From Saccharopolyspora spinosa NRRL 18395 (GTDB taxonomy: Bacteria > Actinomycetota > Actinomycetes > Mycobacteriales > Pseudonocardiaceae): 64,000 bases of DNA. Positions 7,651-16,640 of the stretch are shown here, piece by piece. The stretch spans positions 355,846-419,845 of the forward strand of contig NZ_GL877881.1 in NCBI RefSeq assembly GCF_000194155.1, written 5' to 3'. A model generated the notes under the pieces. It saw only the letters and a program-made list of their open reading frames with translations, was not told the origin of the DNA and searched no databases. A program made the position numbers and the translations under genes. Each line of letters begins with the position of its first letter. Position 1 is the stretch's first letter.

Positions 7651-8631
7651 CTAAGCGGGTGCGACCGCCGCCCGCGCCTTCTCCAGACGTGCACGCCGCT
7701 CCTGTCGGGCGGCCATCGCCGCCTCGACGTCCACCGGCACGAAATGCACCCGACCCCCGGTCCTGGTCTGCGCCATGCGGTCCCGGTCCGCCGAGATCAC
7801 CGTGCCGATGGTCGCGTACCCACCGCCGGTGACCGCGTCGTTGAGCAGGACGATCGGCTCGTCGCCGCCGGGAACCTGCACCGAGCCGATCGGGTAGCCG
7901 AGGTCGACGACGTTGGCCTGGTCGCTGCCCGCACCGAACGGCTGCTCCCGTTCGATGAACTCCAGCGATCCGCCGCGCAGCCGGTACCCGACCCGGTCGG
8001 CGTCCTTGGTGACCTTCCACTCCGTGCTGAGGAACGACTCCAGCGCGCGCCCGGTCAACCGGTAGGCGCACAGCCCGACGACGAACCGGAGTTCGGTCGC
8101 CGCCGGGAAATCCGGGCGCAGCTCCTCGGGCACCTCGGTGCCGGCCGGCGGGGCCGGTCCGGGCTCACCGAGCGGCAGCTGGTCGCCGCTGATCAGCGCC
8201 CGCCCCTGGAAACCCCCGATACCGGTGAGCATGTAGGTCGAGCGCGAGCCCAGGTAGGGAGGCACGTCGATACCACCGCCCACTGCGATGTACGGACGGG
8301 CACCGGCGCGGACCTGTTGGACCGCCAGCACGTCACCTGCCGATACCCGCAGCGCCTGCCACGCCGGGGCGGGTTCCCCGTTGATCGTGACGCCGCCGTC
8401 CGCGCCGGTCACCGCGACGGTGCGCGAGTCGGTGAATTCCAGTTCGGGTCCGAGGTACGTCGCTTCCAGGGCAGCAGCCCCGTCCGGGTTGCCGACGAGC
8501 ACGTTGGCCACCGCGAAGGAGTACTGGTCCACCGCCCCCGACGGCGGCATTCCGATGGCGTACCGCCCGTCTCGACCATTGTCCTGGACGGTCGTGGACA
8601 AGCCGCCCGAGCGCACGATCAGGAAGCTCAC
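7651..8631 (-). CDS. pxpC: Biotin-dependent carboxyltransferase-family protein, PxpC/KipA-like (326 aa)
   Basis: The protein matches the AHS2/KipA family: N-terminal GLSTTVQDNGRDGRYAIGMP, then PPSGAVDQYSFAVANVLVGN, VDLGYPIGSVQVPGGDEPIV and a terminal RVHFVPVDVEAA. In PxpABC this subunit, with PxpB, forms the ATP-dependent 5-oxoprolinase; in urea carboxylase the same fold is part of the carboxyltransferase. I start at GTG 8631, which overlaps the PxpB stop (GTGA). A biotin carrier and biotin carboxylase follow directly, so the biotin-using role is at least as likely as simple 5-oxoprolinase. Confidence 0.85.
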   Translation of the reverse strand: MSFLIVRSGGLSTTVQDNGRDGRYAIGMPPSGAVDQYSFAVANVLVGNPDGAAALEATYLGPELEFTDSRTVAVTGADGGVTINGEPAPAWQALRVSAGDVLAVQQVRAGARPYIAVGGGIDVPPYLGSRSTYMLTGIGGFQGRALISGDQLPLGEPGPAPPAGTEVPEELRPDFPAATELRFVVGLCAYRLTGRALESFLSTEWKVTKDADRVGYRLRGGSLEFIEREQPFGAGSDQANVVDLGYPIGSVQVPGGDEPIVLLNDAVTGGGYATIGTVISADRDRMAQTRTGGRVHFVPVDVEAAMAARQERRARLEKARAAVAPA

Positions 8632-9530
8632 CGGTACAGCACCTCCAAGAGCCGGCCGTTCACCGCGTCCGGGTCGGCGAGCAGTTCCGCCGGAACCAGC
8701 TCCACGTCGCGGATCCGGTAGCGGAAGTGCCCGACCTCCACCTCCGAACGGGTGCGGTCGTATTCGTCGCGATCGATCGCCCGGTACCGCAGGACGTCGC
8801 TGGGCCGCGGGAACGCGATGTCGTCGGCGAAGTCCGGCAACCGCTGCGCGAGGTCGAACACCGGAGCGGGAGCTATCCCGAAGAGCTGGTACCCGCCGGC
8901 CCCGCGCACCGGGTAGACCACGGCGAAAGCCCCGCCGTAGCCGAATGCCCGTTCCGGCGTGTCGGTCCGCGGACGCACGTACTTCGGCACCTGGATCTGC
9001 CGGTCGCGCGGCACCATCTGGTAGCAGAACGGCAGTCCCGGGACGAAACCAAGCATGGTGACCAGGAATGGTGCGGCGGTGATCGCCTCGACCAAGGCCC
9101 GGACATCGGTGAAACCGTTGATGCGGGCGGCGAATTCGAGGTCCGTGGCGTCCGGATCCTGGTGCCGGTCGCGGAACTTCAGCAGGGTTTCGCGGGTCCA
9201 CGGATCGTCGAAGAGCACCGGCACGTCGACGATGCGGGTGCGCACCGCGTGGTCGTCCGGGAGCTCCCCGGCCGTGTGCTCCAATCTGCGCAGTTCTTCG
9301 ACCAGTTCGGCCGGGTGCAGGCGATCGGGGTTCAACCGCACCAGATACGAGGCGTTGGACGGGCAGATGTCGATGACTCCGTCGATGTTCTCGCGGCGCA
9401 GCGCACCGGTGATCGCCATCGCCTTGAGGTTGGCTTTTAGGCTCATCTCCCGGTCGAGTTCGACGAAGACGAATTCGTCGCCACCGAACTCGTAGCGCGC
9501 CGGCGGCAGCTGAACCTCCATCGCGGTCAC
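8628..9530 (-). CDS. pxpB: 5-oxoprolinase subunit B / KipI-like allophanate hydrolase domain protein (300 aa)
   Basis: This AHS1/KipI-family protein has PAPFLVTMLGFVPGLPFCYQ-like residues (FVPGLPFCYQMVP), FGYGGAFAVVYPVRGAGGYQ and a C-terminal FRYRIRDVELVP. The family partners PxpC in ATP-dependent ring opening of 5-oxoproline, or resembles the carboxyltransferase half of urea carboxylase. GTG 9530 has GAGGGGGG at suitable spacing; ATG 9521 is the alternative. At 300 aa it is longer than typical KipI (about 230-240) and than the paralogue at 21067-21777 (236). It leads the operon running down to accC. Confidence 0.85.
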   Translation of the reverse strand: MTAMEVQLPPARYEFGGDEFVFVELDREMSLKANLKAMAITGALRRENIDGVIDICPSNASYLVRLNPDRLHPAELVEELRRLEHTAGELPDDHAVRTRIVDVPVLFDDPWTRETLLKFRDRHQDPDATDLEFAARINGFTDVRALVEAITAAPFLVTMLGFVPGLPFCYQMVPRDRQIQVPKYVRPRTDTPERAFGYGGAFAVVYPVRGAGGYQLFGIAPAPVFDLAQRLPDFADDIAFPRPSDVLRYRAIDRDEYDRTRSEVEVGHFRYRIRDVELVPAELLADPDAVNGRLLEVLYR

Positions 9531-9696
9531 GGCCCACCCCCCTCGCCAACGAATGCGAATTGAGAATGCGCCGCAGGAACGTTCCGCGCAGCTTGGTCGT
9601 GCGTGGGTGAGGCACCTTCGGGTGAGCCGCTTTGTGACCGCTCTGCGTGCGGCGGTCCCGGCACCTACCATCAGCGGCCGACCTGGAGGTGACCAG

Positions 9697-10467
9697 TTGC
9701 GCACTCTCGTCGATCTCAACGCTGACGCCGGGGAGAGCCTCGGACGGTGGCGGCTCGGTGATGACGCCCGCCTCATCCCGCTCGTGACATCCGTCAACAT
9801 CGCGTGCGGTTGGCACGCCGGGGATCCGGCGACGATGAGCCGCTCCGTCGAGCTGGCGCGTGACGGCCGGACATCGATCGGCGCGCACCCGGGTTTCCCC
9901 GACCTCATCGGCTTCGGCAGGCGAGCTCTGTCGATGAGCCCGGGGGAAGCCGCGCGGGCCTGCCTCTACCAGTTCGGTGCCCTGCAGGCCATCGCCGCAC
10001 ACCACGGCGCCGCGATCTCCCACGTCAAGCCGCACGGTGCGCTCTACGGCCTGGCGGTCAAGGACGACGCCGTCGCCGAAGCCGTGGTGGAGGCCTTCGC
10101 CGCTGCGGCCCCCGGCGTGCGGGTCGTGCTCCTGGCCGGGCCGGTCGCCGAACGTCTCGCCGAGCGGGGGTTCCCGGTGGTGCGGGAGGCGTTCGCCGAC
10201 CTGGACTACGACGAATCCGGACACATCATCATCGAGCCGGATCCCCGGGCCAAGTCCCCGCAGCGCTGCGCGGACCAGGCGGTGGCGGTGCTCCGCGGCG
10301 AAGTTACCTCCGTCGCGGGCACGCCCATCGCGGTCGACGCCGACACGATCTGCCTGCACGGCGACCGACCGAATGCGGTGGAGATCGCGGAGGCGATCCG
10401 CGACCGGTTCGCCTCCGAAGGGGTGCGCCTGGCTTCGATGGCCGAGGTCGCGGACGCGCGGTCCTGA
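9697..10467 (+). CDS. pxpA: 5-oxoprolinase subunit A, LamB/YcsF family (256 aa)
   Basis: YcsF-family hallmarks are DLNADAGES at the N-terminus, SVNIACGWHAGDP, IGAHPGFPDLIGFGRR and SHVKPHGALYGLAV. PxpA is thought to phosphorylate or cleave 5-oxoproline with PxpBC to yield glutamate using ATP. The TTG start at 9697 follows GGAGG at 9685-9689 with 7 nt spacing. It is transcribed divergently from pxpB, leaving about 165 nt for a shared promoter region, and ends 1 nt from the convergent amidohydrolase gene. Confidence 0.9.
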   Translation: MRTLVDLNADAGESLGRWRLGDDARLIPLVTSVNIACGWHAGDPATMSRSVELARDGRTSIGAHPGFPDLIGFGRRALSMSPGEAARACLYQFGALQAIAAHHGAAISHVKPHGALYGLAVKDDAVAEAVVEAFAAAAPGVRVVLLAGPVAERLAERGFPVVREAFADLDYDESGHIIIEPDPRAKSPQRCADQAVAVLRGEVTSVAGTPIAVDADTICLHGDRPNAVEIAEAIRDRFASEGVRLASMAEVADARS

Positions 10468-10468
10468 G

Positions 10469-11401
10469 TCAACCCGCCGGCAGCAGGTGGTCGGAGGACT
10501 CGATGCGCGAATCGCCCAGGTGGTCCCCTTCCGGGCTGAACGGCGGCACGGTACACGGCACGCAGTCGGCCACCAGCAACGAGTCCACCGCTCGCTCCTC
10601 GGGGCCGGCGCACACCACCGCGGTACCGTTCGGCGCCCAGATGCCGGAATTGCCCCGGTACTCCCACTGCCCGCGTTCCGACACCTCCCAGCCGCGCCGA
10701 TTGGCGTAGGCGACGAACACCCGCCACACGGCCGCCATCGCGGGAATGATGTGCTCGGTGGCATCGGGATAGGGAACCAGCGTCGGAGTCCCGTCCTGGA
10801 GCGTGAAGTGCCGGTCGGCAGCCGTGGGACCGACGATCAACCGCGCACCGCGCCGGACCAGACTCTGGTAGAGCGGCGGGAACTCGCACTCGTAGCAGTT
10901 GAGCAAGCCGATCGGGAATCCGTTCAGCTCGACCACCGGCGGAATCTCTTCACCAGCGGTGAAGTTCGCGCGTTCGGCGGCGCCGTACAGGTGCGTCTTA
11001 CGGTAGTTGGCGATGAGCTCGCCGTCGGCGGCAATGGCCACCGAATCGTGCAAGGCACCGCTTTCCGCCCGTTCCACGTAGGGCAGGACGACTGCGACTT
11101 CGTGCAGTTTGGAGAGCTTCCGGGCGAGTTTGACGGACTGGCCGTCGTACGGCTCCGCCAGCAGTTCGCACTGCTCACGCCCGAGCGCGTAGCCGGTGTT
11201 GAAGCACTCGGGGAACGCGCAGAGCTGGCTCTCGTAGTCGGCCGCCAGGGCCAGAACTTCCTCCATCCTGGCGAGGTTCTCCGCCTTCGCGGTCGGTGAA
11301 CCCGCCGGGTTCTCGCCTTGGAAGAGCGAAACCCGGATTCCGGTACCGGGCCGTGGGGGTTCGCGGTCGACCAACCTGCTGATGATTCTGACGGGACGCA
11401 T
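10469..11401 (-). CDS. Carbon-nitrogen hydrolase (nitrilase superfamily) (310 aa)
   Basis: The nitrilase-fold triad is visible: Glu65 in FPECFNTGY, Lys135 in YRKTHLYG and Cys169 in LLNCYECEFP. Substrates of this superfamily are amides, nitriles or carbamoyl compounds; which one applies here cannot be read from sequence. The ATG at 11401 follows a GGAGAGGAGAG stretch and lies 15 nt after the decarboxylase stop, so the two genes form an operon. The neighbourhood suggests hydrolysis of an amide into an amino or carboxylic acid entering glutamate/GABA metabolism. Confidence 0.8.
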   Translation of the reverse strand: MRPVRIISRLVDREPPRPGTGIRVSLFQGENPAGSPTAKAENLARMEEVLALAADYESQLCAFPECFNTGYALGREQCELLAEPYDGQSVKLARKLSKLHEVAVVLPYVERAESGALHDSVAIAADGELIANYRKTHLYGAAERANFTAGEEIPPVVELNGFPIGLLNCYECEFPPLYQSLVRRGARLIVGPTAADRHFTLQDGTPTLVPYPDATEHIIPAMAAVWRVFVAYANRRGWEVSERGQWEYRGNSGIWAPNGTAVVCAGPEERAVDSLLVADCVPCTVPPFSPEGDHLGDSRIESSDHLLPAG

Positions 11402-11416
11402 GGCTCTCCTCTCCGA

Positions 11417-12700
11417 TCAATTCACAGTGGAGACGAACTCTTCAACAGCGGCTATGAAATCCTCGACCGCCTCTAGCGTGAAATCGCTGCGGACGACGAC
11501 GCGCATCGCTTCGACGTTGCCCAGTTCCGGCGGAAGCGTGTAGACCGGCACCGCCCAGCCGCGGTCGGCCAGGTGCATCGCCAACCGCCGCAACTTGATC
11601 GGCAGCTCGGCGGTCAGCACGACCACCGGCAGCTCGCTGCCGTCACCAAGCAGCCGGAACCGCCCGGTGTCGTGCAGGCGGGCGGCCAACTGCCGCGCCA
11701 GCAACCTCGAACGCGCGTGCACGGCGTGGAAACCGGCGAACCCGAAGCGAACGAAGTTGTAGTACTGAAGGACCACGGGCGCTGCCGACCTGGAGAAGCT
11801 CAGCTCGTAGTGGGTGTCGTCGCCGCCGAGGTAGTTGATCCGAATCCCCAGTTCGGGGCTGCGCCGGCCCCCGTCGCGCCACAGCAGCCAACCCAAGCCC
11901 GGTAGGACCATGCCCGACTTGTGGCCGGAGGCGTTGATCGAAACCACCCGCGGGATGCGGAAGTCCCAGCAGAGCTCGGTGTCCAGGAACGGTGCGATGA
12001 ACCCGCCGGATGCGGCGTCGACGTGCATGGGCACGTCGATCCCGCGTTGTTGGTCGAGCCTGTCCAGCTCGGCCGCGATCTCGGCGATCGGCTCGTAACG
12101 ACCATCCAAAGTGGATCCGAGGATGCCGATCACGCCGATGGTGCCTTCGTCGCACAGGTCTGCGGCCGCAGTGCCGTCGAGGGCCAGCCGGCCGGCCCTG
12201 GCCGGGGCGATGCGGGCCTCGACTCCCCAATGGCGGCAGAACTTCTTCCAGCAGGCGTGCGCGCCGGCACCCATGACGAGGTTCGGGCGGGACAGCTCGT
12301 CCCTGGTGCGTTCCTGCCAGCTCCGCAGCAAGGAGACCCCGGCCAGCAGGGCGGACTCACTGGACCCCGTGGTGGCGCTGCCAACCACTGCTCGCGAATC
12401 CCCGTGCCACAGCACGCCGATGATCCGCACGCATTCGCGCAGCAATTCGTCCATCGCCGGGTACTGCTCGCGGTCGACCAGGTTGTAGTTCAGGTAGGCG
12501 CGGTAGAGCCGCTGCGCCTCCGGTTCGATCGATGTGGTGAGGAAGGTCGCGAGGTTCCGTTCCGGACTGCAGCCGCCGCGCAACCTGCCCGCCACGGCAT
12601 TCAGCGCTGCATCCGCGTCCATTCCGAAATCCGGGATCCCGCGCCGAAGTTGCGTCGAGGAACATAACGGTTCCTCGGCCGCGTTCGCCAGAGCAGACAT
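11417..12700 (-). CDS. gadB: PLP-dependent glutamate decarboxylase-like enzyme (427 aa)
   Basis: This group II decarboxylase has a PLP Lys261 (SINASGHKSGMV) and the conserved Asp228 of HVDAASGGF. GSATTGSSESALLAG near residue 110 also fits GadB-type enzymes, which turn glutamate into GABA and CO2. It is about 30-40 residues shorter than E. coli GadB, mostly at the ends. ATG 12700 follows AGGAG. Its place beside a 5-oxoprolinase locus fits a route 5-oxoproline to glutamate to GABA, but substrate identity is inference. Confidence 0.8.
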   Translation of the reverse strand: MSALANAAEEPLCSSTQLRRGIPDFGMDADAALNAVAGRLRGGCSPERNLATFLTTSIEPEAQRLYRAYLNYNLVDREQYPAMDELLRECVRIIGVLWHGDSRAVVGSATTGSSESALLAGVSLLRSWQERTRDELSRPNLVMGAGAHACWKKFCRHWGVEARIAPARAGRLALDGTAAADLCDEGTIGVIGILGSTLDGRYEPIAEIAAELDRLDQQRGIDVPMHVDAASGGFIAPFLDTELCWDFRIPRVVSINASGHKSGMVLPGLGWLLWRDGGRRSPELGIRINYLGGDDTHYELSFSRSAAPVVLQYYNFVRFGFAGFHAVHARSRLLARQLAARLHDTGRFRLLGDGSELPVVVLTAELPIKLRRLAMHLADRGWAVPVYTLPPELGNVEAMRVVVRSDFTLEAVEDFIAAVEEFVSTVN

Positions 12701-12772
12701 GGTTGAACACTCCTGTTGCTGGTGGTGTGCGACAACATCGGCCAGGCTACGAGCGATCAGGAGCAATGCGCC

Positions 12773-13351
12773 ATGAACAATTCGGCCCAGCGCTTTCGTA
12801 CTAGTGCAGGACCCACCAACCGTGCTGGGCCGTCCGGGGTATCTCCTGCGGCATTCGAGCGATTTGATCGCTGTTTCAGTTATCTCCGCTGGTCGCGTGG
12901 CGAAATAGGAAGTGCTGATCGACGAACCGGGTACCGGGCGACCCCGGCCGAACCGCCCGAGTGGAGGCGTTTGATGGCCCGTTCCCACGACCGGGCGCTA
13001 GACCGGGCGATAACCGCTCTGCTGCACGAGGCCGTTGAGCATTCACGCGCGATGCGCCAGGTCCTGCACCAGGTCGGTCAGCTTGCTGCGCTCCGGATCG
13101 AGCTGACCCGACCAGACGAGAACGATGGTTTTCCCAAAGTCGCTGCGAACGGCCACGTGCTGTCCCCGCTGACCAAGCGGGAACGGGAGGTGCTCGACCA
13201 GCTCGTTCGCGGCCGCTCCAACAGAGAGATCGCCCGATCGCTGGGCATATCGGAGCGCACGGTCAAGAACCATCTCCGCAACATCTTCACCAAGCTGGGC
13301 GTGGGCGATCGAACTTCAGCGGTCGTGAAAGCCCTGGGGGGCAACAGGTAG
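12773..13351 (+). CDS. LuxR-type HTH regulator (192 aa)
   Basis: The C-terminal 65 residues form a LuxR/GerE DNA-binding domain (SPLTKREREVLDQLVRGRSN, then REIARSLGISERTVKNHLRN and IFTKLGV). The N-terminal half shows no receiver or other known domain. ATG 12773 follows AGGAG; 72 nt separate it from the divergent decarboxylase gene, so it is the likely local regulator of the decarboxylase-amidohydrolase operon. Confidence 0.8.
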   Translation: MNNSAQRFRTSAGPTNRAGPSGVSPAAFERFDRCFSYLRWSRGEIGSADRRTGYRATPAEPPEWRRLMARSHDRALDRAITALLHEAVEHSRAMRQVLHQVGQLAALRIELTRPDENDGFPKVAANGHVLSPLTKREREVLDQLVRGRSNREIARSLGISERTVKNHLRNIFTKLGVGDRTSAVVKALGGNR

Positions 13352-13952
13352 CCCACTCCGTGGTGGCGTGAGATCCGCAGAGCAACCCGAGTACCAGGCC
13401 AGCCGTACGAGTTGGCCGGCAACCGATGCGGGAGCAGAACTCCTTCTCGGCCGGGGCGGGGAATCTCGCCAAGATCTCGAACAGGAGACCGGCGCCTCAA
13501 GCGGCGTGCGCCGCGACAGCTAGTCCGGCTCACGCGACTCCCGACGGCGTCGGGCGCGGCGTTCGCGTTCTCCTCGGCTGCGGCTACGGCGAACGCCGAC
13601 CACCGCTCGGGTTCCGTCACGGCCAGCGCTCGCACAGCCTCGGCGATCGCATCGGAACTCAGACCGCCCGAAGTCGGTTCCAGGCCGCCGATGATGTCGC
13701 GCACCTGCGTCCAACGGGCATCCGCCAGGTGCGCATACCGCATCGTCGTTCGCGTCCCCTCACCTGGTGACGGTGTGGTGGCGCATTTACCTTGCAGGAC
13801 ATGTTCATTGAGACCATGCATGGTGGTGCCGATGGGGCGTTCGGCACGCTATAGATCATGAGCAGTCCTGTGGGGAAGACCGACGAGCTCGAACCCTCAC
13901 CGAGCACATCGGTACCGGTGATGCATCGCTGGACGATCCCGATCGGGATCGT
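13352..13952. other. Non-coding or decayed stretch
   Basis: No gene is convincing here. A minus-strand reading frame from ATG 13743 (RYAHLADARWTQVRDIIGGL) looks protein-like for about 70 codons but then runs into Arg-rich residues and the antisense of the LuxR gene, so it may be a fragment. No RNA gene or strong hairpin was seen. Confidence 0.4.
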
Positions 13953-14275
13953 GTGCTGATGCTGTTTGGCGCAGGAACCGAGCAACAAGATCGGCGGGAG
14001 ATCTTCAAACTCGCCGAAAGAATCGTGATCGGCACTGGCGGCGCGGTAGCGCTGTGGCTGCGTGCCCGTCGCCAGCGCATCACCGAACTCGACCTTGCCC
14101 ACCGAGAACGCGTCGCGGCGGAGACAAAGGTCCGCGAAGAACTGGGCGCCGGCAACAACCGCCACGACGCCCCAGGAACGCCGCGTCATCGATCTGTATT
14201 CCACGACGGGCGAACAACTCGGATCGGCCGAGTCACCGGTACGCATCACCGCCCTGCCTGCCCTTAGCGTCCGGC
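13953..14275 (+). pseudogene. Fragment of a membrane-helix / pentapeptide-repeat-type protein, frameshifted
   Basis: The frame from ATG 13953 reads EIFKLAERIVIGTGGAVALW, then LRARRQRITELDLAHRERVA. Near 14165 the homology moves to another frame (QERRVIDLYSTTGEQLGSAE, then SPVRITALPAL). Together this resembles the N-terminal part of actinomycete proteins that go on into pentapeptide repeats (ERRxTELYTKAAEQLGSxxxPVRLxGLYALERLA). The rest is missing. Family assignment is from memory and moderately certain; the frameshift and truncation are clear. Confidence 0.5.
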
Positions 14276-14800
14276 CTTCCAGCGGGAACGCCGAGATCTC
14301 CGGCTGGACGAGCTGCTGCTGGTCCACGACCAAGGGCCCAGCCGAAGGGACCACGTCATCGCACCGCGTCGTCCGCGATGCCAGCTCAAAGGGCCGATCC
14401 TGCCACGTCGGACTAGCAAGTTCTTCATCACCTGCACCCTTCCCGATCGCGAGTAATGGTCAATCTGGTAGGTGTTCGCGGCGAGGACCACACGAGCAGT
14501 CGCGAGAACCTGTACCTTTCCCCCGGCAGAACACGCGTGCCCTGGCCTGGGGCTGCCGCGTGGGTGGGTTGGTAGAACATCTGACACCCGGTAGGGCCCC
14601 GTGTTCGTCACAGCCAGCCCGCACCTCGTGCACCGCGCTATCGCCGCCAGGACCTGCAACGGGGTGCGACGCTGAGCATCCAAACCGCAGGCGGCGGCGG
14701 TTACGGGCAGAACGATCGATGCTGTGCGGAAGCCACGCGCACGGTCCGACCACCCGGGCCGTGCGCGTACGGTGGCCGAAGCGCACTGCTGAGGAGCGGC
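14276..14800. other. Non-coding or decayed stretch before the esterase gene
   Basis: Several open frames exist on both strands but none has a ribosome-binding site, a family match or sensible composition. The last 30 bases carry a GAGGAG ribosome-binding site for the esterase at 14801. Confidence 0.4.
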
Positions 14801-15646
14801 ATGGATCCACGCGTGGCGAACACCTCGGTCGACGGCAGGCACGGGCCCATCCCGGTCCGGGTTTACACCCCGTCGGCAGCGGCCGCGCAGCGGCGCGCTC
14901 CCTTCGTCTGGATCCACGGCGGCGGCTTCGTCAGCGGCGGTCTCGACCAACCCGAGTCCCACGCCGTCGCCAACGCCATCGCCGCGACCGGACGCACCGT
15001 GGTCACCGTCGACTACCGACTGGTGCCGCCGTTCAACCACTTCCGCAGGCCCAAGCCCGGCCCGCTGCCGGGCGTGCACTTCCCGGTCCCCCTTGACGAC
15101 GTCACCGACGCGTTCAACTCGGTCCGCGCCCAGTCACCAACCGGGGCAGCGACTTTGGGCGGCGCGAGCGCCGGAGCCTGCCTGTCCGCAGCCACGGCAC
15201 TCCGGCTCCGCGACCAACGCGCCTCGGGGCCGTTCCGACTGGTACTCGCCTACGGCACCTTCCACGCCGCGCTCCCGGCCCCGTCCCCGCAACTGGCCGC
15301 CCGCCTGCGCGGCCGCCACGGCATCCTCCGGCTCCGGCCGGGCACCGTGGAGCGGATGAACCGCAACTACGCCGGCACACCGGAAGCGATGACCAACCCC
15401 CACGCCTTCCCCGGCGGCTCCGACGTCGAAGGACTGCCACCCACCCTCGTGCTCGACGCCGACCGGGACTCGCTGCGCGCCTCCGGCGAGGCCTTCGCGG
15501 CCGAACTCGCCGCCGCGCACATACCCGTCGAACACCACGTCATCCCGGGAACGATTCATGGCTTCCTAAACAGACCGAACCGCCCGCACTTCCGCACCGC
15601 CATCGACATCATCGTCAAGTACCTCACTGACAACGCCGCGGGATAA
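14801..15646 (+). CDS. Alpha/beta-hydrolase, HSL-type esterase (281 aa)
   Basis: The oxyanion-hole motif HGGGF lies at residues 39-43, the nucleophile Ser123 is in GGASAG, and Asp223 and His253 (TIHGF) complete the triad, as in the hormone-sensitive-lipase family of carboxylesterases. No signal peptide is present, so it is cytoplasmic. The ATG follows GAGGAG. It stands alone between decayed regions. The physiological ester is unknown. Confidence 0.85.
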   Translation: MDPRVANTSVDGRHGPIPVRVYTPSAAAAQRRAPFVWIHGGGFVSGGLDQPESHAVANAIAATGRTVVTVDYRLVPPFNHFRRPKPGPLPGVHFPVPLDDVTDAFNSVRAQSPTGAATLGGASAGACLSAATALRLRDQRASGPFRLVLAYGTFHAALPAPSPQLAARLRGRHGILRLRPGTVERMNRNYAGTPEAMTNPHAFPGGSDVEGLPPTLVLDADRDSLRASGEAFAAELAAAHIPVEHHVIPGTIHGFLNRPNRPHFRTAIDIIVKYLTDNAAG

Positions 15647-16016
15647 CCCGCTCGGTTCGCGTGCACAGCTCGACCGAGCATAAGAATGTCCTCAATGGAC
15701 TGCCCTCGGCCTTCGATCCTCGGCGGTATCAATCGTGCATTCGACGCTAAGGCAACGACCCAACGCTTCAGGGCCATCAAAGCTGGCCGACGGCCCCGAC
15801 AGGCGCGGTCCCGCAAGTCTACGGGCTGTTCAGCTCGCCAGGACGGCAGGACTTTGACCCGCGCCCTCGAACCCAGCGAGGTCCACAAGAGACCGTGACT
15901 CCTGGAAACGCGGGACTGTAGGACAAGCCGCCCAGTGCAGCGCAGTCCAGGTCGGACATTCCTCCTGTGCCTGCACATCGTCGAAGCCAGTGCACCCTCC
16001 CGGTCACAGGTGCCGC
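15647..16016. other. Intergenic, no gene seen
   Basis: Short frames here have no ribosome-binding site or family signature. GCTCGGT and ACCGAGC just after the esterase stop could pair around a 16-nt loop, a weak terminator candidate. Confidence 0.4.
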
Positions 16017-16640
16017 CTACGCCGGAACCGCGTAGGCGACGATGTTGTCCTCGTATTGGCGGGTGCTGTCGTCGAAGGGGCCTCCACAGGTGATCAGCGC
16101 CAAGCGCGGATTGCCGGTCCGGTCGAACAGGTCCGCCGGCAAGGATGCCTTGGGGTAACTGCGCACTGCCGCGATCCGGTACCGGGTCGCGCCGTGCGCG
16201 GAGGTGACCTCGAGAGGATCGCCCGGCTGGAGTTCAGCCACCCGGAACAGCGCACCCGGACCGGCGCTGCGGGTGTCGACGTGCCCAGCCAACACGACCG
16301 TGCCGGTCCGAGAACCCGGCGCGGCGCCGGCGCTCCACCAGCCGACCACGTCGGGTGATTCGGGCACGCTCAGCTGGCGGTCCGGCCCGGGCAACACTGG
16401 CTGCACCGGCGCGTCGACACCCATCGCCGATAGCCGCATGCGCTGCGGCACCTCGCTCAGCGACACCGGCTCCAGCGCTTGCTGCGCTGGAGCCGGAGAA
16501 AGTCCCGCATGGGCAGGCGGAACGGTCCCGATGTGCGGCAGGGAGGGACCGCTGACCAGAGCGTGGCCGAGTCCCGCCGCCACGGTCACCAGGCCGAGCG
16601 CCAGCACGACCACCGGCGCCCGGCGTCGCCATGAGCTCAC
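16017..16640 (-). CDS. Class F sortase (207 aa)
   Basis: An N-terminal hydrophobic anchor (APVVVLALGLVTVAAGLGHA) is followed by a sortase domain with the catalytic His in LAGHVDT and Cys in LALITCGG, plus a downstream Arg (DSTRQYEDN). Class F sortases are actinobacterial transpeptidases that attach surface proteins to peptidoglycan. I prefer GTG 16640, which overlaps the stop of the DUF4142 gene (GTGA); ATG 16658 is possible. Co-translation with the upstream gene suggests that protein is its substrate. Confidence 0.85.
   Translation of the reverse strand: MSSWRRRAPVVVLALGLVTVAAGLGHALVSGPSLPHIGTVPPAHAGLSPAPAQQALEPVSLSEVPQRMRLSAMGVDAPVQPVLPGPDRQLSVPESPDVVGWWSAGAAPGSRTGTVVLAGHVDTRSAGPGALFRVAELQPGDPLEVTSAHGATRYRIAAVRSYPKASLPADLFDRTGNPRLALITCGGPFDDSTRQYEDNIVAYAVPA

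Noticed and set aside
7651-10764. 1037-codon open frame on the minus strand
   Set aside because: It runs over the real PxpB gene and antisense to PxpA in the wrong frame; only the last 326 codons (PxpC) match a family.
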